Both the position numbers and the translations under genes were made by a program. Source: CADEEN01 sp040384625 (GTDB taxonomy: Bacteria; Pseudomonadota; Gammaproteobacteria; Burkholderiales; Burkholderiaceae_C). Taken from it: 64,000 nt of DNA. Each line of letters opens with the position of its first letter. Within the stretch, counting starts at the first letter, position 1. The stretch covers positions 60,646-124,645 of the forward strand of contig JAZKIW010000010.1 in the NCBI GenBank assembly GCA_040384625.1, read 5' to 3'. The notes under the pieces were generated by a model that saw only the letters and a list, made by a program, of their open reading frames with translations, did not search any database and was not told where the DNA came from. Below are positions 43,271 to 52,353 of this stretch, in pieces.

Positions 43271-45331
43271 TCAAAACTGCGCCTGCAGTGTGAGGCGCAA
43301 GCTGCGCGGCTCGGCCGGGTGCACGTGGCGGTCGGCCGCGGCCGTGCTCTCGCCCGGAAGTTGCGACTCGTAGAAGTACTGGATGTCGTTGACCTTGCGG
43401 TCGCGCAGGTTGAAGACGTCGAGCGTGGCTTCCAGGCGCGGGCTGAATCGGTAGCCCACGCGCAGGTTGGTGGTCAACGATGACATGGCGCGAACGCTGT
43501 TGTCTTCGACCAACGCGCCAGGGCCGAGGTAGCGCCATTGCAGGCTGGCCGACCAGGGGCCGGAATAGCGCACCGTGGCGGCCACCGACGCGACGCGGTC
43601 GATCGCATTCGGGATCCGGTCGCCGTTCCTGAAGCGTGCGTGGGTCCAGGCGAGGTCGGCATCGAACAGCAACCAGGGCAGCGGGATCCAGCGGTTGTTC
43701 CACTCGAGGCCACGGCGGGTGCTGGCGCCGCTGGCCTGCGTTGCGCCCGCATCGCCGACGTAGACCAGTTCGGAGTCGAAGTCGAGCTTCCACAGAGCGA
43801 TCGAACTCTGCAGGCCGGGGATGGCCTCGGTGCGAAGACCGACCTCGAAGCCGCGCGAGGACACCAACGGCGGCACCTTCTCCACCGCGTCGCCGCTCTT
43901 CGGGTCGATGCTGGCCGTGGTGCCGCGCGCGTCGTTGCTGTGCAGCCCGCGACCGGCGTTGAAGAAGGCCTCGGTCTTCGCGAACGGGCCTGCAATGAGC
44001 GACAGCTTCGGCGACACCTGCGCATCGCGCGACCGGCCGCCGTTGACGGCCAGCGTGAGCGCGTCGACGCGGTTGCGAACATGGTCGGCGCGCAGACCGA
44101 CGACGGCGCGCAAGGCGCCCGGCAACACATCGATCGCCGTCTGTGCATACAGGCCGAGCAGCGTTTCGCGCACCTCGTCTTCTCGCACGGTGGCCGTGAT
44201 CTGCCGCGCCGCGCTGTCGAAGAGGCCGACGCGCGCGCGGTCGTGACGCAGCGAGGCGCCGACTTCGCTGCGGGCCTCCAAGTCGCCAAGCGCGTGGTTG
44301 AAGGACTGGCTCGCGTCCAGGCCGAGGATGCTGCGCTCGTCGCGTTGCTTGAACTGGTCGCCGGCCGTCGGCCGCTCGAGCGCGTAGGTGAAGTTGGAGT
44401 TCAGGTCGAGCCGGTAGCGGATCGCATAGGCCGAGATCTTGGTGCGTCCGGACAGGCTGTCGCCATGCCATTCGCCCGACAGGCTGGTGCGCGAGGTATC
44501 GCCGCCGGTACTCGGGTCGAGCGAGTCAAAGCGGCCGATGGTTCCGGCATCGATCAGCCGCTGCGGCACCTGGTCGGTGCCGTTCCAGCTCGCGCGGTAG
44601 CCCATCAGGCTCGCGCTCCACCCGCGCGCGGCCGTGCCCCCCGACAGCGTGAACACCGCGTTGTCCTTGCGCAGGCGTTCCGGCACGGTCCAGGGGCCGT
44701 CGTTGCCCTGCACTTCTACCGCACCGAGCAGGGTCACGCCGTCGGGCGCGATCGCGAACGAGGCGCCGCCCACGGCGCGGCGGAAGTCGCCTTCGCCGAG
44801 CGTGACCTGGACGAAGGGCGCATCGAACTTGCGCAGGTACGCGATGTCGGCCGACCCGGCGGAAGAGAAGTCGCCATTGCCAGCGAAGTACGGCCCCTTG
44901 CGGTACTCGATGCGCTGGACCAGTTCCGGCATCAGGAAGTTGAGGTCGGTGTAACCCTGGCCATGGCCGTGGCTGGGCATGTTGACCGGCATGCCGTTGA
45001 CGCGGCTCGCGAAGTCGGTGCCGTGATCGAGGTTGAAGCCGCGCAGGAAGTACTGGTTGGCCTTGCCGTCACCGGAGTGCTGGGTCACGATCAAGCCGGG
45101 CACGAACTCGAGCACTTCGCCCGGGCGCAATGCCGGCCGGCTCTTCAGTAACTCGCGGTTGATGACGCCCTGAGAAGCAGCGTCGGAGGACCCGACAGCA
45201 TTGTTGTAGTGGCCGGTGACGGAGATGCTTTGCGTCGGCGCGGACGGCTGTTCGGTCGAAGGCTGGGCTTGCGCGCAGGCGCAAAGCGAGGCGGCGGCCG
45301 CGATCGCGGCACGCCCGAAATTCGGACGCAT
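43271..45331 (-). CDS. TonB-dependent outer-membrane receptor
   Basis: This 686-residue receptor has a signal peptide (MRPNFGRAAIAAAASLCACAQA) and a plug domain (RPALRPGEVLEFVPGLIVTQ, then NQYFLRGFNLDHGTDFASRV and MPVNMPSHGHGQGYTDLN). A 22-strand barrel follows, ending LRLTLQAQF. The His-rich plug loop SHGHGQGY may bind a metal or its complex. AGGAG precedes the ATG. It is flanked by a His-rich protein gene and the DUF4198 gene on the same strand, suggesting metal or metallophore uptake. The ligand is inference. Confidence 0.9.
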   Translation of the reverse strand: MRPNFGRAAIAAAASLCACAQAQPSTEQPSAPTQSISVTGHYNNAVGSSDAASQGVINRELLKSRPALRPGEVLEFVPGLIVTQHSGDGKANQYFLRGFNLDHGTDFASRVNGMPVNMPSHGHGQGYTDLNFLMPELVQRIEYRKGPYFAGNGDFSSAGSADIAYLRKFDAPFVQVTLGEGDFRRAVGGASFAIAPDGVTLLGAVEVQGNDGPWTVPERLRKDNAVFTLSGGTAARGWSASLMGYRASWNGTDQVPQRLIDAGTIGRFDSLDPSTGGDTSRTSLSGEWHGDSLSGRTKISAYAIRYRLDLNSNFTYALERPTAGDQFKQRDERSILGLDASQSFNHALGDLEARSEVGASLRHDRARVGLFDSAARQITATVREDEVRETLLGLYAQTAIDVLPGALRAVVGLRADHVRNRVDALTLAVNGGRSRDAQVSPKLSLIAGPFAKTEAFFNAGRGLHSNDARGTTASIDPKSGDAVEKVPPLVSSRGFEVGLRTEAIPGLQSSIALWKLDFDSELVYVGDAGATQASGASTRRGLEWNNRWIPLPWLLFDADLAWTHARFRNGDRIPNAIDRVASVAATVRYSGPWSASLQWRYLGPGALVEDNSVRAMSSLTTNLRVGYRFSPRLEATLDVFNLRDRKVNDIQYFYESQLPGESTAAADRHVHPAEPRSLRLTLQAQF

Positions 45332-45351
45332 GGCGGAGCTCCTGCAGGGGC

Positions 45352-45400
45352 GAAGACCACGTCACGCCGACGGCGTGACGCTGCGCGAGACGAGGTCTTC
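45352..45400 (-). promoter_or_regulatory. Nested stem-loop in the leader of the TonB receptor gene
   Basis: An outer stem GAAGACC/GGTCTTC (45352-45358 with 45394-45400) encloses a perfect 8-bp hairpin GTCACGCC-GAC-GGCGTGAC (45361-45379). The His-rich gene's stop codon lies in the outer arm, and the receptor's ribosome-binding site follows 6-8 nt later. It could act as an attenuator, processing site or translation control. No known riboswitch class is recognised. Confidence 0.45.
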
Positions 45401-45806
45401 AGCCCAGACGGGGCGGCTTGCGCAGCGGCGCAGGAGTGAAGGCGCACCAGGCCCAGGCCCGCGCTGCGCGCTGCACCTGGGCGCAAGCGGCCGGTGTCAC
45501 GCGCGAAAACGCCAGCGCCATCAAGGCCAGTGCCGCGGTGAGCGCGAACGACGCACTGTCGAGCGCCGCGTCGGCCTCGACGGGCAGCGCCGTGACGTCA
45601 TGCCTGTCGTGGTGGTGCCGCTCTTCAGCGTCGTGATGGTGCGCAGGCTGCGCCGACGCGACCGCATCGCGGTGGCGATGCAGGGGCCCGCTGCCCAGCG
45701 CCTGCGCCGCGGCCAGGCCCTGCACCAGCAGGATCGCGGCCAGCCACAACGCAAGCACCCGCAGCAGGTCGGCAAGGGTGGAACGGGCGCGGGGTGCGAG
45801 CAGCAT
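45399..45806 (-). CDS. His-rich membrane/exported protein
   Basis: This 135-residue protein has an N-terminal hydrophobic segment (DLLRVLALWLAAILLVQGLAAA), then a His-rich stretch (HRHRD, HHHDAEERHHHDRHD; His 43, 45, 56-58, 64-66, 69). A second helix (FALTAALALMALAF) and a Cys/Pro tail follow. Such stretches bind transition metals. It lies directly upstream of the TonB receptor and may buffer or deliver the metal taken up. Family not recognised. Confidence 0.65.
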   Translation of the reverse strand: MLLAPRARSTLADLLRVLALWLAAILLVQGLAAAQALGSGPLHRHRDAVASAQPAHHHDAEERHHHDRHDVTALPVEADAALDSASFALTAALALMALAFSRVTPAACAQVQRAARAWAWCAFTPAPLRKPPRLG

Positions 45807-45871
45807 GGCGGGCGCATCCTACGCGCGGTGCCGCGCGCGGATGCACGCGACTCCAGTCAGGCAGTCGCCGA

Positions 45872-47293
45872 TCAGCCCGGCGGGCGATTGGGCAAGCCGA
45901 TGTGGAAGGTGGCTCCCTGCCCGGGCTGGCTCTCGGCCCACACGCGGCCGCCATGGCGCTCGACAGCGCGGCGCACGATGCTCAGCCCCACGCCGTGCCC
46001 GTCGAAGGCCTGCCCGTGTAGGCGCACGAAAGGCATGAACAGGCCGTCCGCGGCGTCGGCGCTGAAACCGACGCCGTTGTCGCGCACGTACAGCAACGCT
46101 TCCGTCGCCGTCGACGAACCACCAATGTCGACACGGGCCCCTTGCGTGCCGCTGCTGAACTTGACCGCGTTGCCGATCAGGTTGGCCAATGCCGGCGTCA
46201 GCAGGTCCGGATCCGCATCGACGGTGGGCAATGCGTGGATCACGACCGACGGCATCGCCAGCGCGCCCCGCTCCAGCGTCAGCTGGTCCACCACTTGTTG
46301 GACCAGGGGGCGCAGGTCGAGGGGCTGGCGACGCAGGGCCGCGTCGCCGACACGGGCCAGCGACAGCAGGGCCGAGACCAGCCGCGCCGAGCTCTCGGCC
46401 TGGTTGGCGATGAGCGGCAGCACCCGACGGGCCATGGCATCGTTGCCGCGCTGCAAGGCCTCGTCGGCCAGGCGCGCAGCACCGGAGATGCCTCCGAGCG
46501 AGCCGCGCAGATCGTGCGAGACGCTGCGATTGAAGCTCTCCAGGCCCGCCACCATGCTCTGCAGGTCGGCCGTGCGCTGTGAGACCGCCGCCTCCAGTGA
46601 GGCGTTGAGGACGGTCAGCTCGTCTTCGGCAGCACGCCGCCGTGACACCTCGGTTTCGAGCGCGCGGCGCCTGCGCAGCAGGCTGACGGTCAGCAGCGTC
46701 AGTGACAGAACCAGCACCGGCAGCACACCCCAGTAGCGCAGCGCGACAGAGTCGACCTCTGCCACGGCCATGACGACCGCGAGCATCGGAATACTCCACA
46801 GCACCGCGCCGACGATGGCATGGCCGGCGCCGGGCTCGCGCCGCGACGCCCATATCGCCAGGGTGCCCATCGCGGCAAAACAGACACCGACCATCAGGTT
46901 GGCCCAGACGCGCGGGACCCGGACGAGTCCCAAGCCGGTCAGGATGATCAGGCCGCTGTAGACCGCCACCGGCAACAGGGTGAACCAAAGTGCCCGCCGG
47001 CGCAGATCTGGGGGCACGTCCAGATACGCCAGCAAGCCCAGGGCGAGGCACGCGACACCCAGCAGGAGCACGTGGGACAGGTTCGAGACCAGCAGAAAGC
47101 GGTCGACCGGCAGGTGGTAGCGGTTGGTCGCCATCCACAGCGACAACAAGGCCATCGCCAGCGCAAACCAGCCCATGCCGGCCTCGCCGTCGCGCCGCCA
47201 CAGGGCGAGGCACAACACGGCCACGATGGCGAGCACGAAGGCGACGACATCGGTGCCCTGGTAGGGTTGGATGGCGTAGTCGACGACGGGCAT
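45872..47293 (-). CDS. Sensor histidine kinase with seven-helix-type membrane sensor
   Basis: This 473-residue kinase has about seven N-terminal membrane helices (residues 15-205), then a short coiled coil. The phosphoacceptor is H260 in FNRSVSHDLRGSLGG. The ATPase domain shows the N box LIGNAVKFSSG, G1 VRDNGVGFSADAADGLF and G2 GHGVGLSIVRRAVERHGG. No response regulator is encoded nearby, so it is an orphan here. ATG at 47293 is preferred; an upstream ATG (47338) lies inside gshB. Membrane sensors with only helices often read lipids, quinones or membrane state. Signal unknown. Confidence 0.85.
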   Translation of the reverse strand: MPVVDYAIQPYQGTDVVAFVLAIVAVLCLALWRRDGEAGMGWFALAMALLSLWMATNRYHLPVDRFLLVSNLSHVLLLGVACLALGLLAYLDVPPDLRRRALWFTLLPVAVYSGLIILTGLGLVRVPRVWANLMVGVCFAAMGTLAIWASRREPGAGHAIVGAVLWSIPMLAVVMAVAEVDSVALRYWGVLPVLVLSLTLLTVSLLRRRRALETEVSRRRAAEDELTVLNASLEAAVSQRTADLQSMVAGLESFNRSVSHDLRGSLGGISGAARLADEALQRGNDAMARRVLPLIANQAESSARLVSALLSLARVGDAALRRQPLDLRPLVQQVVDQLTLERGALAMPSVVIHALPTVDADPDLLTPALANLIGNAVKFSSGTQGARVDIGGSSTATEALLYVRDNGVGFSADAADGLFMPFVRLHGQAFDGHGVGLSIVRRAVERHGGRVWAESQPGQGATFHIGLPNRPPG

Positions 47294-47306
47294 CGTCAGC
47301 AGTCCC

Positions 47307-48257
47307 TCAGCCGTGCAGGGCCGCTTCCAGTGCGTCAACGAACATCTTGGCCACGTCGAACCCGGTCTGGTCGCTGATCTCGCGGAAACAGGTCGGGCTG
47401 GTGACGTTGATCTCGGTCAGGCAGTCGCCGATCACGTCCACACCCACCAGCAGCAGGCCGCGCGCGGCGAGCGTCGGGCCGAGGCCTTCGGCGATCTGTC
47501 GATCGCGCGCCGACAGCGGCTGCGCGACGCCCTTGCCACCCACCGCCAGGTTGCCGCGGATCTCCTTGCCCTGCGGAATGCGCGCGAGCGAAAACGGCAC
47601 CGGCTCGCCGCCGATGATCAGGATGCGCTTGTCGCCATGCACGATCTCGGGCAGGTACTTCTGCACCATCAGGGTCACGCGGCCGTCCTGGTTCAGGGTC
47701 TCGATGATGCTGCCCAAGTTGAGCCCGTCGGGCCCGACGCGGAAGATGCCCATGCCACCCATGCCGTCGAGCGGCTTCAGGATGATGTCGCCGTGCTCGG
47801 CGTGGAAGGCGCGCACGGCAGAAGCCTGGCGCGTGACGAGGGTCGGCCCGGTGAACTGCGGGAACTCGAGGATTGCCAGCTTCTCCGGGTGCTCTCGCAG
47901 CGACGCCGGCTTGTTGAACACGCGCGCGCCCTCGCGCTCGGCCTGCGACAACAGGTGCGTAGCGTAGAAGAACTCGCTGTCGAAGGGCGGGTCCTTGCGC
48001 ATCAGCACCGCAGCGGTGTCGCCCAGGGCCAGGTCGGATGTCTGCTCGACCTCGAACCAGTCGTGGTCGTCGCCGGTGAGCGCGATGCGCCGCGCAGCGA
48101 TCGCGCTGACACGTCCGCCGCGCCACCACACCAGCTGCGGCACTTCGCAGGCCCACAGTTCATGGCCGCGCGCTGCCGCCTCGCGCATCATCGCGAAGGT
48201 CGAGTCCTTGACGATCTTGAAGGACTCGAGCGGATCGGCAACGAAGAGCAGGCGCAT
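47307..48257 (-). CDS. gshB: Glutathione synthase
   Basis: This 316-residue ATP-grasp enzyme adds glycine to gamma-glutamylcysteine in the second step of glutathione synthesis. Family hallmarks are the N-terminal MRLLFVADPLESFKIVKDST, MRKDPPFDSEFFYATHLL, KPLDGMGGMGIF (the ATP-grasp glycine loop), and the metal-binding DVIGDCLTEINVTSPTCFRE. The length is typical (315-320). The gene for the first step, gshA, lies about 4 kb away in the same orientation, with three unrelated genes between. Confidence 0.95.
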   Translation of the reverse strand: MRLLFVADPLESFKIVKDSTFAMMREAAARGHELWACEVPQLVWWRGGRVSAIAARRIALTGDDHDWFEVEQTSDLALGDTAAVLMRKDPPFDSEFFYATHLLSQAEREGARVFNKPASLREHPEKLAILEFPQFTGPTLVTRQASAVRAFHAEHGDIILKPLDGMGGMGIFRVGPDGLNLGSIIETLNQDGRVTLMVQKYLPEIVHGDKRILIIGGEPVPFSLARIPQGKEIRGNLAVGGKGVAQPLSARDRQIAEGLGPTLAARGLLLVGVDVIGDCLTEINVTSPTCFREISDQTGFDVAKMFVDALEAALHG

Positions 48258-48335
48258 GGGCGGATGAGACAGCCAGGGAAGCGCTACTGTTGCACAAGCC
48301 GCGCCGGCCTGCCGGTGCTGCGCGCATCAGCCCCT

Positions 48336-49553
48336 TCAGGCCTTGAGCGCAGCGCGCATGCGCGCCCCGATGCCGACCAGGCGTGCCAGCGGTTCATTGG
48401 CGAACACCAGGCGCAGGTAGCGCGACGTGTCGGGCAGGCCCCAGTTTTCCATCGAGGTGGCGGCGATCTGCGCCCGCTCCAGCAGGGCACGTGAGGCCTC
48501 GCGGCCGTTCGAGCCGAGTGGCGCCATGTCGATCAACAGCGACCAGCCGCCCTGTGGACGGACAACGGCGAAGTCGCCCTGCAGTTCGCTCAGCAGCAGG
48601 TCGCGACGTGCCTGCCATTCGGCGGTGCAGGCTGTGATGCCGTCGTCGTCGGCCAGGATCGCCGCCGTGGCCGCCGGCTGGGCGATCCCCACTGGCGTCA
48701 CCACATTGGACAGGCTGACGCGCGCCAGGGCCTCCGACAGCGCCGGTGGACACACCACCCAGCCGACGCGCCAGCCGATCATGCGGTACTCCTTCGACAG
48801 CGCACCGATGCTCACTGTGCGCTCCCGCATGCCGGGCAGCCCAGCCGGGTGGATGTGCGGCGCGCCGTCGAACAGCAGGCGCTCCATCGCTGCGTCATAG
48901 ATCATCCAGGCATCGACGTCGACGCAGGCTTCGCTCACCGCGCGCCACTCTGCAGCGTCGAGCACCGCGCCGCTCGGCATCGACGGGCTCATCATCAGAA
49001 AGGCCCGGGTGCGCGGACCGAGCGCGGCGCGCAGCGCCTGCAGGTCCAGGCGCCAGCCTTGCGCACCAGGCCGCAGCGGCACGAAGCGCGGCACGCCGCC
49101 GGCCAGGCGCACGCGGTTGATCAGGCCGACATAGGTCGGGCTGGTCAGGATCACCTCGTCGCCGGGGTCGATGCAGGCCAGCAGGGCATTCAACACACCA
49201 CTCAGGCCGCCCGCGCTGATGAAGCACTGCCGCCGCCAGTCGTAGGCATCGGGCGGCAGGCCGCCCAAGCGCGCCACCAGCGCTGTCGCCGCCTGACGCA
49301 GGGCGTTGTGGCCGAAGAACGGCAGGTAACTGTTGGCGTCGTCGTCGTGGATCGAGGCCACGCTGGCCGCCAGGGCTTGCGCCGGCGGCGCCAGATCGGT
49401 GTCGAGGTTTTCCAAGCGCAGCACGCGCGGGTCGGACAGCAGGTCCGCTGCGTCGCCCATGCGTTCGACGCCGATGTCGGTGAGCGACGCCACGCGCCGA
49501 CTGGAGCTCGGTGGCGATCGGTCGGGTGTGACTTTGTTGTCCATTGGCGCCAT
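48336..49553 (-). CDS. PLP-dependent class I/II aminotransferase
   Basis: This 405-residue fold-type I enzyme has the Schiff-base lysine in IGALSKEYRMIGWRVGW, the substrate Arg region SRYLRLVFANEP near the C-terminus, and the PLP Asp region IYDAAMERLLF. Typical early motifs are ANSYLPFFGHNALRQA and TSPTYVGLINRVRLAGG. The amino-donor specificity cannot be told; aspartate- or aromatic-type are both possible. Starts at 49553 or 49544 are close alternatives. It is divergent from the glycine-zipper protein gene. Confidence 0.85.
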   Translation of the reverse strand: MAPMDNKVTPDRSPPSSSRRVASLTDIGVERMGDAADLLSDPRVLRLENLDTDLAPPAQALAASVASIHDDDANSYLPFFGHNALRQAATALVARLGGLPPDAYDWRRQCFISAGGLSGVLNALLACIDPGDEVILTSPTYVGLINRVRLAGGVPRFVPLRPGAQGWRLDLQALRAALGPRTRAFLMMSPSMPSGAVLDAAEWRAVSEACVDVDAWMIYDAAMERLLFDGAPHIHPAGLPGMRERTVSIGALSKEYRMIGWRVGWVVCPPALSEALARVSLSNVVTPVGIAQPAATAAILADDDGITACTAEWQARRDLLLSELQGDFAVVRPQGGWSLLIDMAPLGSNGREASRALLERAQIAATSMENWGLPDTSRYLRLVFANEPLARLVGIGARMRAALKA

Positions 49554-49656
49554 GCCGCGTCAGAAACCTTCGGTCGCAATCGGATGCGCCTTGTGAACGG
49601 CCGTTGCCGCGACGGCGCGTTGAATGCGGGTTGGGAAAACTGGAAGGAGCCTACCC

Positions 49657-50361
49657 ATGAACACAAGCGCGTCAAGTCCCGCAGCACCGATCCCGACGCA
49701 GAGCGTCTTCTCGCGCCCCGCCGCCCTGGTCGGCGGCGGTATCGGACTGATCGCCCTGACCGCGGTGGCGACGACCCTGGCGTTGCGTGCGACGGCTCCG
49801 AGTGACGGCGACGCGCCCAGCGCGACCCCTGCGCCTCTGGTGGCCCAGGCCACGACGCCACCGCAAGCGCCAGCCGACTTCCCGGACAAGATGGCAGCCT
49901 CTTTGCCGAGTCCGGTCGAGCGCGCCAGCACCACCCCGCGCGCGAGCGCCGCGGCCAAGCCCGCGCACGTGCAGCGCGGCAGCGTCAAGGCCACCGAGCC
50001 GAGCGCGCGCGCGGCGAGCGTGTGCGCCAGTTGCGGCAAGGTCGAATCGGTCCACGCCGTCAAGCAGAAGGGCGAAGGCAGCGGCCTGGGCGTCGTTGGC
50101 GGCGCGGTCGTCGGCGGCCTGCTCGGCAGCCAGGTCGGCGGCGGCAGCGGCAAGAACGTCGCCACCGTGCTGGGCGCTGTCGGCGGTGGCGTGGCCGGCA
50201 ACGAAGTCGAGAAGCGCGCCCGCGCAACGACCGCCTACGAGGTGCGTGTGCGCATGGACGATGGCAGTCTGCGCACAGTAAGGCAAGGCACAGCGCCCGC
50301 AGTCGGCCAGAAGGTCACAGTCGAAGGCTCGACCCTGCGCACACGCAGTTCGACGTCCTGA
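49657..50361 (+). CDS. Glycine-zipper membrane protein with CASC motif (paralogue 1)
   Basis: This 234-residue protein has an N-terminal membrane helix (about 22-46), a Pro/Ala-rich linker, then CASCGKVESVHAV and a glycine-zipper pair (GLGVVGGAVVGGLLGSQVGG, then VATVLGAVGGGVAGNEVEK). It ends with a beta domain (YEVRVRMDDGSLRTVRQG). This is the 17-kDa-antigen/SlyB-like class of envelope proteins. The start follows AAGGAG. A shorter paralogue with the same CASC-zipper-beta order is at 60894. Envelope integrity or stress is the likely area. Confidence 0.78.
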   Translation: MNTSASSPAAPIPTQSVFSRPAALVGGGIGLIALTAVATTLALRATAPSDGDAPSATPAPLVAQATTPPQAPADFPDKMAASLPSPVERASTTPRASAAAKPAHVQRGSVKATEPSARAASVCASCGKVESVHAVKQKGEGSGLGVVGGAVVGGLLGSQVGGGSGKNVATVLGAVGGGVAGNEVEKRARATTAYEVRVRMDDGSLRTVRQGTAPAVGQKVTVEGSTLRTRSSTS

Positions 50362-50362
50362 C

Positions 50363-50455
50363 GGACCACCAAGCGACCGCCGCGGATCTGGCTCTGCCAG
50401 TCCGCCAGCGGTGCCCCCTTGAGGGGGAGCGGCGAAGCCGCTTCGGGGGTGGTCC
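50363..50455. repeat. Cloverleaf-like intergenic element
   Basis: The gap between two convergent genes is one folded unit. Outer arms GGACCACC (50363-50370) and GGTGGTCC (50448-50455) are perfect complements. Inside are three hairpins: CTGGC-TCT-GCCAG (50388-50400), CCCCC-TTGA-GGGGG (50414-50427) and AGCGGC-GAA-GCCGCT (50428-50442). It could be a bidirectional terminator or a REP-type repetitive element. I see only one copy in the window. Confidence 0.6.
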
Positions 50456-52353
50456 TATATCTCGACCTTTGCGCCCAACTCGACGATGCGGTTCGTCGGC
50501 AGGTTGAGAAAGTCGGCCGCCGCCGCCGCGTTGCGGTGCATCGACGCGAACAGCTTCTCGCGCCACATCGGCATGCCTTCACCGAGAACCGGGATGACGA
50601 TGTCGCGGCTCAGGAAGTAGCTGGTCGACATCTCGTCCAGCGGGACGCCGCGGCCTTCGAGCAGTTTCAGTGCTTCGGGGACGTCGGGGTCGTTCTTGAA
50701 GCCGAAATTCAGGCCGACGGCCCAGCAGTCGTGCCCCAGGGCCTGCATCTCGATGCGGTCCTTGAAGCCGATCCAGGGCACCTCGTGGTGCTTGACGGTG
50801 ACGAACAGGTTGTACTCGTGCAGCACCTTGTTGTGCTTGAGGTTGTGCATCAGTGCGTTCGGCGTGGCACCCGGCTCGGCGCTCAGGAACACCGCCGTGC
50901 CCTCGACGCGCGTGGGTGGTGTCACGAACACCGCCTCGATGAAGTCCGTCAAGGGAATCGCTTCGTCGCGCAGCTTGTGGCTGAGGATGCGCCGGCCCTG
51001 GGTCCAGGTGATCATCAGCAGGAACATGCCGATGCCGATCACGATCGGGAACCAGCCCCCGGCAAAAAGCTTGAGCAGGTTGGAGGCGAAGAAGGTGACG
51101 TCGATGACGAAGAAGAAGCCGGTGGCGGCGATGCACAGCGGCAGCGGGTACTTCCAGCCGTGGCGGATGACGAAGAAGGTCATCACCGTGGTGATGGTCA
51201 TGTCCAGCGTGACCGCGATGCCGTAGGCCGAGGCCAGATTCGACGAGGAACGGAACATCACCACCGCCAGCACGATGAAGACGTACAGGCCCCAGTTGAC
51301 GAAGGGCACGTAGATCTGGCCGGTGTCGCGCACCGAGGTGTGGTGGATCACCATGCGCGGCAGGATGCCGAGCTGGATGGCTTGCTTGGTGACCGAGAAG
51401 GCCGCCGAGATCAGCGCTTGCGACGCGATCACCGTCGCCGCAGTGGCCAGGATGACCAGCGGCAGACGCGACCACTCGGGCGCCATCAGGTAGAACGGAT
51501 TCGAGACCGCGCCCGGATTGAGCAGGAGCATCGCCCCCTGGCCGAAGTAGTTGATCACCAGGGCCGGCATCACCAGGGCGTACCAGGCGATGCGGATCGG
51601 CAGCTTGCCGAAGTGACCGAGATCGGCGTACAGCGCCTCGCCGCCGGTGACCACCAGCACCACCGCGCCCAGCGCAATGAAGGCCACCAAGGGCTGGTGG
51701 GCGAAGAAGCCAATCGCATAGGCCGGGTTCAGCGCCACCAGCACGCCTGGATGGGCTGCGATATGCGGCAGCCCCAGCGCCACCAGCACGACGAACCAGA
51801 CCAGGGTGATCGGTCCGAACCACTTGCCGATGCCGCTGGTGCCGAAGCGCTGCACGGCGAACAGGCCGGTCAGCACCAGCAGGGTAACGGGGATGACCCA
51901 GTCGTGCAGACGTGGCGCGGCGACCTCCAGGCCCTCGACGGCGGACAGCACCGAAATCGCCGGCGTGATCACGCCATCGCCGTAGAACACCGCCGTTCCG
52001 AACAGGCCGACCGTCATCAGGGCGCGGCGCAGCGGCGGCTTGTCACGCACCGCGCTGGTGGCGAGGGCCAGCATCGCAATCAGGCCGCCCTCGCCGTGGT
52101 TGTCGGCGCGCAGGATCAGCAGCACGTACTTCAGCGATATGACCGTGGTGATGGTCCAGAACACCAGGGACAGCACGCCCAGGATGTTGTCGGGCGTGGC
52201 CGCGACATGGCCGGCGTGGAAGATCTCCTTCAGCGCGTACAGCGGGCTGGTGCCGATGTCGCCGTAGACGATGCCCAGGGCCGCGAGCGTCAACGCGGCC
52301 AGCGCAGTGGGGTTCTTCTTCTTGCTGCTTGCCGTGCTCACTGCTGAAGGCAC
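50455..52353 (-). CDS. kup: Kup-family potassium uptake transporter
   Basis: This 632-residue inner-membrane K+/H+ symporter has about 12 helices and a C-terminal cytoplasmic domain. The N-terminal signature is ALGIVYGDIGTSPLYALKEIF, with VFYGDGVITPAISVLSAVEG and a long series of helices as in Kup/KUP/HAK. The start is uncertain: GTG at 52353 or a second GTG at 52341 (MSTASSKKK), neither with a clear ribosome-binding site. A hairpin overlaps the first. It follows gshA on the same strand. Confidence 0.93.
   Translation of the reverse strand: MPSAVSTASSKKKNPTALAALTLAALGIVYGDIGTSPLYALKEIFHAGHVAATPDNILGVLSLVFWTITTVISLKYVLLILRADNHGEGGLIAMLALATSAVRDKPPLRRALMTVGLFGTAVFYGDGVITPAISVLSAVEGLEVAAPRLHDWVIPVTLLVLTGLFAVQRFGTSGIGKWFGPITLVWFVVLVALGLPHIAAHPGVLVALNPAYAIGFFAHQPLVAFIALGAVVLVVTGGEALYADLGHFGKLPIRIAWYALVMPALVINYFGQGAMLLLNPGAVSNPFYLMAPEWSRLPLVILATAATVIASQALISAAFSVTKQAIQLGILPRMVIHHTSVRDTGQIYVPFVNWGLYVFIVLAVVMFRSSSNLASAYGIAVTLDMTITTVMTFFVIRHGWKYPLPLCIAATGFFFVIDVTFFASNLLKLFAGGWFPIVIGIGMFLLMITWTQGRRILSHKLRDEAIPLTDFIEAVFVTPPTRVEGTAVFLSAEPGATPNALMHNLKHNKVLHEYNLFVTVKHHEVPWIGFKDRIEMQALGHDCWAVGLNFGFKNDPDVPEALKLLEGRGVPLDEMSTSYFLSRDIVIPVLGEGMPMWREKLFASMHRNAAAAADFLNLPTNRIVELGAKVEI

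Noticed and set aside
50419..52347. A 642-codon plus-strand frame opposite kup
   Set aside because: Low-complexity His/Asp/Gln/Arg-rich translation, the usual antisense artefact in high-GC DNA; kup is strongly conserved on the other strand.
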